Positions 10,982 through 19,985 of a DNA stretch of 64,000 nt are shown piece after piece. Position numbers and translations under genes: made by a program. The stretch covers positions 124,001 through 188,000 of the forward strand of contig NZ_FMZM01000010.1 of the NCBI RefSeq assembly GCF_900101465.1, in the 5' to 3' direction. Position 1 is the first letter of the stretch, and each line of letters starts with the position of its first letter. The notes below the pieces were generated by a model. It searched no databases. It had not been told where the DNA came from and worked only from the letters and a program-made list of their open reading frames with translations. This stretch comes from Nocardioides lianchengensis. GTDB taxonomy: Bacteria; Actinomycetota; Actinomycetes; Propionibacteriales; Nocardioidaceae.

Positions 10982-12973
10982 ATGGTCGGACGCATCCCCG
11001 TCATGAACGTCATGCCCGTCGTCGACCTCGGTCGACTCCCCGCGAAGGCCACGGTCGACGAGCCGTTCCCGGTCTCGGCGTCGGTGTTCCGCGAAGGACA
11101 CGACAAGCTCGGGGCCGAGGTGGTCCTCACCGACCCCACCGGCACCCGCCGCGCGCCGGTCCGGATGGTCAAGCACGAGGAGGTCCCCGACCGGTACGAC
11201 GCCTGGGTGACCCCGGACGCGCCCGGTGCGTGGACCTTCGAGGTGCAGGCCTGGTCCGACCCGATCGCGACCTGGCAGCACGCCGCCGGCATCAAGGTCC
11301 CCGCCGAGATCGACGTGGAGCTGATGTTCACCGAGGGCCGGCTGCTGCTGGAGCGGGTCCAGGCCGACCTGCCCCGCACCGACCGCTCCGCCCACGAGCT
11401 GGTCGCCGGCGCGATCGCTGCCTGCACCGACACCGCCCGGCCCGCCGCCGCGCGGCTGGCGGTGCTGCAGTCGCCCGACCTGGAGGCGCTGCTGCTGGCC
11501 CACCCGCTGCGCGAGCTGGTCACGGTCGAGGGCCCCTACCCGGCGTACGCCGACCGCACCCGCGCGCTCTTCGGCAGCTGGTACGAGTTCTTCCCGCGCT
11601 CCGAGGGCGCCACCCGCGACCCCCAGACCGGCGCGGTCACCAGCGGCACGTTCGTGACCGCGGCGAAGCGCCTGGACGCCGTCGCCGAGATGGGCTTCGA
11701 CGTCCTCTACCTGCCGCCGATCCACCCGATCGGCGAGGTCAACCGCAAGGGTCCCAACAACACGCTGACCCCCGGCCCCGACGACCCGGGCTCCCCCTGG
11801 GCCATCGGCTCGAAGGACGGCGGCCACGACGCGATCCACCCCGACCTCGGCACGATCGACGACTTCGACGCGTTCGTCGCCCGGGCCCGTGAGCTCGACA
11901 TCGAGGTCGCCCTCGACCTGGCCCTGCAGTGCGCACCCGACCATCCGTGGGTGACCAGCCACCCCGAGTGGTTCACCACCCGCGCCGACGGCACCATCGC
12001 GTACGCGGAGAACCCGCCGAAGAAGTACCAGGACATCTACCCCGTCAACTTCGACAACGACCCGACCGGCATCTGCCGCGAGGTGCTGCGCGTCGTACGG
12101 CACTGGATGTCCCACGGCGTGCGGATCTTCCGCGTGGACAACCCGCACACCAAGCCGCTGGCCTTCTGGGAGTGGCTGCTGAAGGAGATCCGGCGCACCG
12201 ACCCCGACGTGCTCTTCCTCTCCGAGGCCTTCACCCGCCCCGCGATGATGCACGGGCTGGGCGCAGTGGGCTACCACCAGAGCTACACCTACTTCACCTG
12301 GCGCACCGCCAAGTGGGAGATCGAGGAGTATCTCCTGGAGGTCTCCCACGAGTCGGACCACCTGATGCGCCCGAACTTCTTCGTCAACACCCCCGACATC
12401 CTCCACGGCTTCCTCCAGTACGGCGGGCCCGCGGCGTTCAAGATCCGCGCCGTCGTGGCGGCCACCGGCTCCCCGAGCTGGGGCGTCTACGCCGGCTACG
12501 AGCTCTACGAGCACGTCGCGGTGAAGCCGGGCAGCGAGGAGTACCTCGACTCGGAGAAGTACCAGATCCGGATCCGCGACTGGGACGGCGCCGCGGCCGA
12601 GGGCCGCACGCTGGCGCCGTACCTGACCCGGCTCAACGAGGTCCGCCGCCAGCACCCCGCGCTCCAGCAGCTGCGCAACGTGACGGTGCACAGCACCGAC
12701 GACGAGAACGTCCTGTGCTTCTCGAAGCAGACGACCGGCGCCGACGGCAGGCCCGAGGATCTGGTGATCGTCGTGGTCAACCTCGACCCCCACGCGGCCC
12801 GGGAGACGATGGTCCACCTCGACCTGCCCGCTCTCGGCCTGGGCTACGGCGACTCGCTGGTCGTCCACGACGAGATCACCGGTGCCGACTGGAGCTGGAG
12901 CCAGCACAACTACGTCCGACTCGACCCCTACGACGAGCCCGCCCACGTGCTGAGCGTCAGGAGGACCGCGTGA
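10982..12973 (+). CDS. glgE: Alpha-1,4-glucan:maltose-1-phosphate maltosyltransferase GlgE
   Basis: Extends alpha-1,4-glucan by adding maltosyl units from alpha-maltose-1-phosphate; the central enzyme of the trehalose-to-glucan route. The 663 aa begin MVGRIPVMNVMPVVDLGRLP, aligning with the start of streptomycete GlgE. An N-terminal beta domain and helical insert precede the GH13-3 barrel: YLPPIHPIGEVNRKGPNN (about 243-260), nucleophile Asp386 in FRVDNPHTKP, acid/base Glu415 in FLSEAFTRP, and GYHQSYTYFTWR. It opens a four- or five-gene operon; its TGA overlaps the GTG of treS by four bases. Confidence 0.97.
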   Translation: MVGRIPVMNVMPVVDLGRLPAKATVDEPFPVSASVFREGHDKLGAEVVLTDPTGTRRAPVRMVKHEEVPDRYDAWVTPDAPGAWTFEVQAWSDPIATWQHAAGIKVPAEIDVELMFTEGRLLLERVQADLPRTDRSAHELVAGAIAACTDTARPAAARLAVLQSPDLEALLLAHPLRELVTVEGPYPAYADRTRALFGSWYEFFPRSEGATRDPQTGAVTSGTFVTAAKRLDAVAEMGFDVLYLPPIHPIGEVNRKGPNNTLTPGPDDPGSPWAIGSKDGGHDAIHPDLGTIDDFDAFVARARELDIEVALDLALQCAPDHPWVTSHPEWFTTRADGTIAYAENPPKKYQDIYPVNFDNDPTGICREVLRVVRHWMSHGVRIFRVDNPHTKPLAFWEWLLKEIRRTDPDVLFLSEAFTRPAMMHGLGAVGYHQSYTYFTWRTAKWEIEEYLLEVSHESDHLMRPNFFVNTPDILHGFLQYGGPAAFKIRAVVAATGSPSWGVYAGYELYEHVAVKPGSEEYLDSEKYQIRIRDWDGAAAEGRTLAPYLTRLNEVRRQHPALQQLRNVTVHSTDDENVLCFSKQTTGADGRPEDLVIVVVNLDPHAARETMVHLDLPALGLGYGDSLVVHDEITGADWSWSQHNYVRLDPYDEPAHVLSVRRTA

Positions 12974-14790
12974 CCCAGATCGAGACCGACCCCGCCACCA
13001 CCGAGGACGGACCCACCCCCGTCCAGGACGGCCCCCCGCTGGGCGAGGACCCGATCGTCGACGGCCACACCGACTCCGGGGTCGACGCCGACTCGGCGGC
13101 GCACTCCACGCCCGACTGGTTCAAGACGGCCGTGTTCTACGAGGTGCTGGTCCGCTCGTTCCGCGACTCCAACGGCGATGGCACCGGCGACTTCCGTGGT
13201 CTGGTCGAGAAGCTCGACTACCTGGAGTGGTTGGGCGTCGACTGCCTGTGGATCCCGCCGTTCTTCCCCAGCCCGCTGCGCGACGGCGGGTACGACGTGG
13301 CCGACTACACCGGCGTGCTCCCGCAGATCGGCACCATCGAGGACTTCCGCTACTTCCTCGACGAGGCCCACAAGCGCGGCATCCGCGTGATCATCGACTT
13401 CGTCATGAACCACACCAGCGACCAGCACCCGTGGTTCCAGGCCAGCCGGTCCGACCCGGACGGCCCGTACGGAGACTTCTACGTCTGGTCCGACACCGAC
13501 GACAAGTACGCCGACGCCCGGATCATCTTCGTCGACACCGAGCCGTCGAACTGGACCTGGGACCCGGTGCGCCAGCAGTACTTCTGGCACCGGTTCTTCT
13601 CCCACCAGCCCGACCTGAACTTCGACAACCCGAAGGTTCTCGAGGCGATGATCGACGCGATGAAGTTCTGGCTCGACATGGGCATGGACGGCTTCCGCCT
13701 CGACGCGGTCCCCTACCTCTACGAGCGTGAGGGCGGCGACGGCGAGAACCTGCCGGAGACCCACGAGGCGCTGAAGATCGTGCGCCGCTTCGTCGACGAC
13801 AACTACCCGGGCCGGGTGCTGCTCTGCGAGGCCAACCAGTGGCCCGAGGACGTCGTCGACTACTTCGGTGACCCCGAGGTCGGCGGCGACGAGTGCCACA
13901 TGGCCTTCCACTTCCCGGTGATGCCGCGCATCTTCATGGCGGTGCGGCGCGAGTCCCGCTTCCCGATCTCCGAGATCCTCGAGCAGACCCCCGCGATCCC
14001 GCACAACTGCCAGTGGGGCATCTTCCTGCGCAACCACGACGAGCTGACCCTCGAGATGGTCACCGACGAGGACCGCGACTACATGTGGGGCGAGTACGCC
14101 AAGGACCCGCGGATGAAGGCCAACATCGGCATCCGCCGGCGGCTGGCCCCGCTGCTCGAGAACGACACGAACCAGATCGAGCTGTTCAACGCGCTGCTGC
14201 TCTCGCTGCCGGGCTCCCCCGTCCTCTACTACGGCGACGAGATCGGGATGGGCGACAACATCTGGCTCGGCGACCGCGACGGGGTCCGCACGCCGATGCA
14301 GTGGACCTCCGACCGCAACGCGGGCTTCTCCTCGGCCAACCCCGGCAAGCTCGACCTGCCGGTGGTGCAGGACGCGATCTACGGCTACGAGTCGGTCAAC
14401 GTCGAGGCCCAGCTGGAGAACTCCTCGTCGCTGCTGCACTGGACCCGCCGGATGATCCATGCCCGCCGGCACCACCCGGCGTTCGGGCTCGGGACCTTCC
14501 AGGACCTCGGCGGCTCCAACTCGACCGTGCTGTCCTACGTCCGCGAGCACGTCGACGAGGACGGCAACGAGGACGTCATCCTCTGCGTCAACAACCTCTC
14601 CCGATTCCCGCAGCCGGTCGAGCTCGACCTGCGCCGCTTCGAGGGCCACCGCCCGGTCGAGCTGCTCGGCGGCGTGCCCTTCCCGGTCATCGGCGAGCTG
14701 CCCTACCTGCTGACCCTGGCCGGCTACGGCTTCTACTGGTTCCGACTGACCGCGCCCGAGACGGCGTCCGAGGAGGGCCAGCTGCTGTGA
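12970..14790 (+). CDS. treS: Trehalose synthase TreS (maltose alpha-D-glucosyltransferase)
   Basis: Interconverts maltose and trehalose and, in complex with Pep2, feeds maltose into maltose-1-phosphate. The 606 aa carry an acidic, low-complexity N-terminal tail of about 48 residues, then the GH13-16 barrel starting PDWFKTAVFYEVLVRSF. Asp245 (DGFRLDAVPYLYERE), Glu287 (LLCEANQWPED) and Asp357 (FLRNHDELTLEM) are the catalytic triad. The GTG start overlaps the glgE stop and the stop overlaps the GTG of pep2, each in a GTGA arrangement, which implies translational coupling. Confidence 0.96.
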   Translation: MTQIETDPATTEDGPTPVQDGPPLGEDPIVDGHTDSGVDADSAAHSTPDWFKTAVFYEVLVRSFRDSNGDGTGDFRGLVEKLDYLEWLGVDCLWIPPFFPSPLRDGGYDVADYTGVLPQIGTIEDFRYFLDEAHKRGIRVIIDFVMNHTSDQHPWFQASRSDPDGPYGDFYVWSDTDDKYADARIIFVDTEPSNWTWDPVRQQYFWHRFFSHQPDLNFDNPKVLEAMIDAMKFWLDMGMDGFRLDAVPYLYEREGGDGENLPETHEALKIVRRFVDDNYPGRVLLCEANQWPEDVVDYFGDPEVGGDECHMAFHFPVMPRIFMAVRRESRFPISEILEQTPAIPHNCQWGIFLRNHDELTLEMVTDEDRDYMWGEYAKDPRMKANIGIRRRLAPLLENDTNQIELFNALLLSLPGSPVLYYGDEIGMGDNIWLGDRDGVRTPMQWTSDRNAGFSSANPGKLDLPVVQDAIYGYESVNVEAQLENSSSLLHWTRRMIHARRHHPAFGLGTFQDLGGSNSTVLSYVREHVDEDGNEDVILCVNNLSRFPQPVELDLRRFEGHRPVELLGGVPFPVIGELPYLLTLAGYGFYWFRLTAPETASEEGQLL

Positions 14791-16211
14791 AGGTCGACCA
14801 CATCGATCCCTCGGTCCTCGTCGACTACCTCGGCCGGACCCGCTGGTTCGGCGGCAAGGGCCGTCCGTTCGAGGTCTCCGGCGTCGAGCGGGTCGGCGAC
14901 GTCCCCGGGGCCGTCGAGGGCGGCCCCCGGGTCGTCGTCCACCTCGTCGAGCTGACGTACGGCGACCCCGAGGGCGGGACCGACCTCTACCAGGTGCCGC
15001 TCTCCCTCTACACCGACCCGCAGAGCCGGCTCGACCACGCTTTCGTCGGTTGGTGGGAGGAGCCCGACCACGGCTGGGTGCACGCCTACGACGCGCTGCA
15101 CGACAGGGAGGCGATGGCCAGCTGGCTGCGCACCTTCGTCGCGGCGGAGACCGCACCCGACGGCCGCCTCACCGACGCGGACAGCGGGCTGAGCTTCCAC
15201 CGGGTCCCCGGACACGCCCTCGACCCGGAGGCGCACTCCACCCTCTTCTCCGGCGAGCAGTCGAACTCCTCGGTGATGTACGGCGAGGACGCGCTGATGA
15301 AGGTCTTCCGCAAGGTCACCCCCGGGCGCAACCCCGACATCTCCGTGCACGACGTCCTGACCCGCGCGGGGTCCGAGCACGTCGCGGACCTCTACGGCTG
15401 GGTGGACCGCACCGATCCCGCGACCGGCGAGGTCTACCAGCTCGCCATGCTCCAGCAGTTCCTCCGCACCGCCACCGACGGCTGGGACCTGGCCCTGTCG
15501 AGCGTGCGCAACCTCTTCGCCGAGGCCGACCTGCACGCCCACGAGGTCGGCGGCGACTTCGCCGGCGAGGCCTCCCGCCTGGGCGATGCGCTGCGCGAGG
15601 TGCATGACGCGCTGGCCACCCACTTCCCCAGCGCCGAGCAGGGCGCCGACGAGGCCCGCGCACTTGCCGACGCCATGAAGGGGCGGCTCGAGGCCGCCCT
15701 GCCGGTCGTCCCGGAGCTGGCCGCGCACGCCGACCGGCTGCGGGCGACGTACGACGCCGTCGCGGCGCTGCCGGCCGTGAGCGTCCAGCAGGTCCACGGC
15801 GACCTGCACCTCGGGCAGACCCTGCGCACCGCCGTCGGCTGGAAGATCGTCGACTTCGAGGGCGAGCCCGCCAAGACCCTGGCCGAGCGTCAGCTGCCCG
15901 ACTCCCCCTGGCGCGACGTGGCCGGGATGCTGCGCTCCTTCGACTACGCCCCGCGCGTGGTCGAGCGCAGCCACACCGAGGACGACCCGGAGGGCGCCAC
16001 CCAGCGCGCCTACCGGGCCGAGGAGTGGGCGCACCGCAACCGCAACCACTTCCTCGTCGCCTACGCCGGCGGCGAGCTCGCCCCTGAGCAGCAGGTGCTG
16101 CTGGACGCCTACGTCGCCGACAAGGCCGTCTACGAGACCGTGTACGAGACGCGCAACCGGCCGACGTGGGTCTCCATCCCGCTCGACGCCATCGCGAGGA
16201 TCGGAGCCTGA
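14787..16211 (+). CDS. pep2: Maltokinase
   Basis: Phosphorylates maltose with ATP to alpha-maltose-1-phosphate, the GlgE donor. The 474 aa have the maltokinase N-terminal cap (LVDYLGRTRWFGGKGRPFEV) and a eukaryotic-kinase-like C-lobe: STLFSGEQSNSSVMYGEDAL (about 151-170), catalytic Asp339 in QQVHGDLHLGQ and metal-binding Asp356 in KIVDFEGEPAK. It is sandwiched between treS (four-base overlap) and glgB (stop and start share one A). In mycobacteria the kinase forms a complex with TreS; the coupling here fits that. Confidence 0.95.
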   Translation: MKVDHIDPSVLVDYLGRTRWFGGKGRPFEVSGVERVGDVPGAVEGGPRVVVHLVELTYGDPEGGTDLYQVPLSLYTDPQSRLDHAFVGWWEEPDHGWVHAYDALHDREAMASWLRTFVAAETAPDGRLTDADSGLSFHRVPGHALDPEAHSTLFSGEQSNSSVMYGEDALMKVFRKVTPGRNPDISVHDVLTRAGSEHVADLYGWVDRTDPATGEVYQLAMLQQFLRTATDGWDLALSSVRNLFAEADLHAHEVGGDFAGEASRLGDALREVHDALATHFPSAEQGADEARALADAMKGRLEAALPVVPELAAHADRLRATYDAVAALPAVSVQQVHGDLHLGQTLRTAVGWKIVDFEGEPAKTLAERQLPDSPWRDVAGMLRSFDYAPRVVERSHTEDDPEGATQRAYRAEEWAHRNRNHFLVAYAGGELAPEQQVLLDAYVADKAVYETVYETRNRPTWVSIPLDAIARIGA

Positions 16212-18385
16212 TGAGCACCCCCACCGTCCAGCCCGTCGAGACCGACCTGCTCGCGCAGGTCGTGCGTGGCGAGCACGGCGACCCGCACGCCGTCCTCGGC
16301 CCGCACCCCCACGACGGCGCGGTGACGATCCGCGTCCTCAAGCCGCTGGCCTCGTCCGTCGTCGTCCAGTACGACGGCGCCGAGACCGCCCTCGAGCACG
16401 AGCACGAGGGCATCTGGGTCGGCGTCCTCCCGGTCGCGGACGTGCCCGACTACCGCCTCGCCGTCTCCTACGACGGCCCCGCGAGCGTGGTCGACGACCC
16501 CTACCGCTTCCTGCCCACGCTGGGCGAGATGGACCTGCACCTGATCAACGAGGGCCGCCACGAGCAGCTCTGGCAGGTCCTCGGCGCGCGGGTGCACCAC
16601 TACGCCGGCGCGATCGCCCCGGTCACCGGCACCTCCTTCGCCGTCTGGGCGCCGTCCGCCCGCGCCGTCCGCCTGAAGGCCGACTTCAACGCCTGGGACG
16701 GTCGCGAGCACCCGATGCGCCAGCTCGGCAGCTCGGGCGTGTGGGAGCTCTTCGTGCCGTCGGTGGGCAGCGGGACGACGTACAAGTACGCCATCCTCGG
16801 CGCCGACGGGGTGTGGCGCGAGAAGGCCGACCCGATGGCTGCCTGGTCCGAGAAGCCGGCCCAGACCGCGTCGAAGGTCTTCGAGTCGACCTACCAGTGG
16901 GGCGACGACGAGTGGATGGCCGCCCGACCGTCGAAGCAGCCGGTCGCCTCGGCGATGTCCACCTACGAGATGCACCTGGCCTCGTGGCGGCGCGACAAGA
17001 CCTGGGAGCAGCTCGCCGACGAGCTGCCGGCGTACCTCTCGGACCTGGGGTTCACCCACGTCGAGCTGATGCCGGTCATGCAGCACCCCTTCGGCGGCTC
17101 GTGGGGCTACCACGTGACGTCGTACTTCGCGACGGACGCGCGCTTCGGCGACCCCGACGGCTTCCGGCTGCTCGTCGACCGGCTGCACCAGGCCGGGATC
17201 GGCGTGATCCTGGACTGGGTGCCCGGCCACTTCGCCACCGACGAGTGGGCGCTGGCCCGCTTCGACGGCACCCCGCTCTACGAGGACCCCAACCCGCAGC
17301 GGGGCTGGCACAAGGAGTGGGGCTCCCACATCTTCAACTTCGGGCGCCACGAGGTGCGCAACTTCCTCTACGCCAACGCGCTCTACTGGCTGGAGGAGTT
17401 CCACGCCGACGGGCTGCGCGTCGACGGCGTCGCCTCGATGCTCTACCTCGACTACTCCCGCGAGGAGGGCGAGTGGACGCCGAACGTGCACGGTGGCCGC
17501 GAGAACCTCGAGGCGGTGCAGTTCCTCCAGGAGATGAACGCCACCGTCTACAAGCGGGTCCCCGGCATCACCACCATCGCCGAGGAGTCGACGTCGTGGC
17601 CGGGCGTCACCCAGCCCACCTCGGACGGCGGGCTCGGCTTCGGCTTCAAGTGGAACATGGGCTGGATGCACGACTCGCTCGGCTACGTCGAGCACCAGCC
17701 GGTGCACCGCGCCTACCACCACGGCGAGATGACCTTCTCCCTCGTCTACGCGTGGTCGGAGAACTACGTGCTGCCGATCAGCCACGACGAGGTCGTGCAC
17801 GGCAAGGGCTCGCTGCTGCGCAAGATGCCGGGCGACCGGTGGCAGCAGCTGGCCAACCTGCGGGCCTACCTCGGCTTCATGTGGGCCCACCCCGGCAAGC
17901 AGCTGCTCTTCATGGGCGCCGAGTTCGGCCAGGAGTCGGAGTGGGCGGAGTCCCGCGAGCTCGACTGGTGGCTGACCGACCACCCCGAGCACCGCGGCGT
18001 GCAGTCGCTGGTGCGCGACCTCAACGCCGCCTACCGCTCGTCGGAGGCGATGTGGGGCCAGGACCACTCCCCCGACGGATTCGCCTGGATCGACGCCAAC
18101 GACGCCGGCCGCAACACCTTCTCCTTCGTACGACGCGCGCCGGGCGCCCCGGACGTGGCCTGCGTGACCAACTTCGCCGCCGTGCCGCACTTCGACTACC
18201 GGCTCGGGCTCCCCGCCACCGGTGAGTGGGAGGAGGTCCTGAACACCGACGCGTCGGCCTACACCGGCTCCGGCGTCGGCAACCTGGGCTCCATCACGGG
18301 CGTCGAGGGCGAGTGGTCCGGGCAGCCGGCCCATGCCAACATCGTCGTACCGCCGCTCGCGACCGTGTGGTTCCGGAAGAAGTGA
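16211..18385 (+). CDS. glgB: 1,4-alpha-glucan branching enzyme
   Basis: Introduces alpha-1,6 branches into the glucan made by GlgE. The 724 aa show two N-terminal beta modules (N1 about 17-105; CBM48 about 130-225, with GTSFAVWAPSARAVRL), then a GH13-9 barrel: MPVMQHPFGGSWGYHVTSYF (288-307), nucleophile Asp405 in LRVDGVASMLY, acid/base Glu458 in TIAEESTSWPG and ISHDEVVHGKGSLL. Length and the presence of the N1 domain match the long actinobacterial GlgB form. The stop overlaps the GTG of the next gene by four bases. Confidence 0.97.
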   Translation: MSTPTVQPVETDLLAQVVRGEHGDPHAVLGPHPHDGAVTIRVLKPLASSVVVQYDGAETALEHEHEGIWVGVLPVADVPDYRLAVSYDGPASVVDDPYRFLPTLGEMDLHLINEGRHEQLWQVLGARVHHYAGAIAPVTGTSFAVWAPSARAVRLKADFNAWDGREHPMRQLGSSGVWELFVPSVGSGTTYKYAILGADGVWREKADPMAAWSEKPAQTASKVFESTYQWGDDEWMAARPSKQPVASAMSTYEMHLASWRRDKTWEQLADELPAYLSDLGFTHVELMPVMQHPFGGSWGYHVTSYFATDARFGDPDGFRLLVDRLHQAGIGVILDWVPGHFATDEWALARFDGTPLYEDPNPQRGWHKEWGSHIFNFGRHEVRNFLYANALYWLEEFHADGLRVDGVASMLYLDYSREEGEWTPNVHGGRENLEAVQFLQEMNATVYKRVPGITTIAEESTSWPGVTQPTSDGGLGFGFKWNMGWMHDSLGYVEHQPVHRAYHHGEMTFSLVYAWSENYVLPISHDEVVHGKGSLLRKMPGDRWQQLANLRAYLGFMWAHPGKQLLFMGAEFGQESEWAESRELDWWLTDHPEHRGVQSLVRDLNAAYRSSEAMWGQDHSPDGFAWIDANDAGRNTFSFVRRAPGAPDVACVTNFAAVPHFDYRLGLPATGEWEEVLNTDASAYTGSGVGNLGSITGVEGEWSGQPAHANIVVPPLATVWFRKK

Positions 18386-19080
18386 TCGCCCCCACGGGCG
18401 TGCTGCGCGCCTCCATCAACCTCGGCAACCCGGTCCTCGCGTCCGGTTCGGCCGCCGACCCCGGCGGGATCACCGTCGACCTGGCCCGCGAGGTCGGGCG
18501 GCGGCTGGACGTGCCGGTCGAGCTGCTGTGCTTCGACGCCGCGCGCGACTCGTTCGCGGCACTGGTCGACGGGCGGGCCGACCTGGGGTTCCTGGCGATC
18601 GAGCCGGCCCGGGCCGCCGAGGTCTCCTTCACCGAGGCCTACGCGGTGATCGAGGCGGTCTTCTGTGTGCCCGCCTCGTCGTCGATCACCTCGGTGGCCG
18701 ACGTCGACCGGCCGGGCGTGCGGGTCGGGGTGAAGCAGGGGTCGGCGTACGACCTGTTCCTGACCCGGACGCTGTCGCAGGCCACGCTCGTGCGCGGGTC
18801 GGAGGGCACCTCCGTCTTCGAGGAGGAGGGGCTCGAGGCCGGCGCGGGCATCCGGGCCCCGGTGACGGCGTACGTCGAGGGTCGCGACGGGGTGCGCGTG
18901 GTCGACGAGGCGTTCATGCAGATCCGGCAGGCGCTCGCCGTACCCCGGGACCGGCCGGAGGCCGACGTGGCCTGGCTGGCCGAGCTCGTCGAGGAGCTGA
19001 AGGCGTCCGGCTTCGTGGCCGAGGCGCTGGCGCGGTCCGGTCAGTCCGGCGCCGCCGTCGTCGCTCCGCCGTCCCACTAG
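18382..19080 (+). CDS. Solute-binding-protein-like (SBP_bac_3) protein without a signal peptide
   Basis: 232 aa with a type-2 periplasmic binding fold: TGVLRASINLGNPV at the start, GITVDLAREVGRRLDVPVEL, a ligand-loop DSFAALVDGRADLGFLAIEP and the domain-crossing VRVGVKQGSAYDLFL. Normal members are exported lipoproteins of amino-acid ABC transporters; this one starts directly with the first beta strand and has no signal peptide or lipobox, and no permease or ATPase gene is nearby. Its GTG overlaps the glgB stop (GTGA), so it is made with the glucan enzymes. A cytosolic sensor or an enzyme with a binding-protein fold are both possible; the ligand is unknown. Confidence 0.8.
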   Translation: MIAPTGVLRASINLGNPVLASGSAADPGGITVDLAREVGRRLDVPVELLCFDAARDSFAALVDGRADLGFLAIEPARAAEVSFTEAYAVIEAVFCVPASSSITSVADVDRPGVRVGVKQGSAYDLFLTRTLSQATLVRGSEGTSVFEEEGLEAGAGIRAPVTAYVEGRDGVRVVDEAFMQIRQALAVPRDRPEADVAWLAELVEELKASGFVAEALARSGQSGAAVVAPPSH

Positions 19081-19090
19081 GGTTGGCGTT

Positions 19091-19852
19091 GTGACCGAGC
19101 AGCCGACGACCGTGACCACGGTGGCCGACGGGACCGCCCGGATCGCCTGGACCGCCGACCAGCCGGTCGACGTCGTCCGGCACGAGATCGCCGCCGCGCT
19201 CACGGGTCACGCCCGGGTCGAGGCGCTGGTCGACCCCGACGACGAGGCCGGGCAGCGGATCGCCACCTGGTCCGGGATGCGGCGCGAGGGCGTGATGCGC
19301 GGGGTGACCGTCGACGGGACGCCGGTCGACCGGATCGTGTACGCCCGGCTGGCCAGCGACCTGCCGGTCCAGGAGCCCGAGGGCTTCCGCGCGCTGCTCA
19401 ACTCGTTCCTCCCCCGCAAGCGGGCGATCGCGCAGCTGCTGGTGCGCGACGAGACCGACCGGGTGCTGCTCTGCCAGCTCACCTACAAGCAGGACTGGGA
19501 CCTCCCGGGCGGGGTCGTCGAGGTCGCCGAGTCGCCGCAGGTGGCCGTGGGGCGCGAGGTCGAGGAGGAGCTCGGCCTGACGATCGCGCCCGGTCCGCTG
19601 GTGCTCACCGACTGGCTGCCGCCGTGGAGCGGCTGGGACGACGCGCTCACGCTGGTCTTCGACGGCGGCGTCCGGCCCGCGTCGCTGCTGGACTCCGTGG
19701 TCCGCCAGGAGCGCGAGATCCGCTCCGCGGAGTTCTGCACCCTCGAGCAGGTCGACGAGCGGTGCGCCGACTTCACCGCCCGGCGGGTGCGAGCCGCGCT
19801 CGCGAACCTGGACGGCCGGGGGTCGTCGTACACGGAGTCGGGCCGGGCGTAG
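19091..19852 (+). CDS. Nudix hydrolase with an N-terminal partial GNAT-like segment
   Basis: 253 aa. The Nudix box is complete (GGVVEVAESPQVAVGREVEE continuing ELGL, about residues 139-162), in a domain from about residue 110 to 235, so hydrolysis of a nucleoside-diphosphate-linked substrate is expected. Residues about 25-95 resemble the C-terminal half of RimJ-type acetyltransferases (VEALVDPDDEAGQRIATWSG, MRREGVMRG, RIVYARLASD), but the acetyl-CoA-binding half is missing. It begins 11 bases after the binding-protein-like gene and may be the last member of the glgE operon. Substrate unknown. Confidence 0.85.
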   Translation: MTEQPTTVTTVADGTARIAWTADQPVDVVRHEIAAALTGHARVEALVDPDDEAGQRIATWSGMRREGVMRGVTVDGTPVDRIVYARLASDLPVQEPEGFRALLNSFLPRKRAIAQLLVRDETDRVLLCQLTYKQDWDLPGGVVEVAESPQVAVGREVEEELGLTIAPGPLVLTDWLPPWSGWDDALTLVFDGGVRPASLLDSVVRQEREIRSAEFCTLEQVDERCADFTARRVRAALANLDGRGSSYTESGRA

Positions 19853-19857
19853 CGCGG

Positions 19858-19985
19858 CGGCGGTGAGCGGGCCACCGTTCTCGGCCCGCGAACGGTCGCC
19901 GGCTCACCGTCGGTCGGCCGGCACCAGCGGCAGCGGTGCGTCAGCGACCTCCTCGGTGCCGGGAACGGTGGCCCGCTCACCGCCG
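19858..19985. repeat. Palindromic element overlapping the end of the EamA gene
   Basis: Three related arms: 19858-19880 (contains GGTGAGCGGGCCACCGTTC), an inverted imperfect copy at 19890-19909, and a perfect inverted 23-base copy at 19963-19985. The first two form a hairpin just after the Nudix stop. The stop codon of the convergent EamA gene (19904-19906) lies in the second arm and the third arm is translated as part of the EamA tail. Confidence 0.7.
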
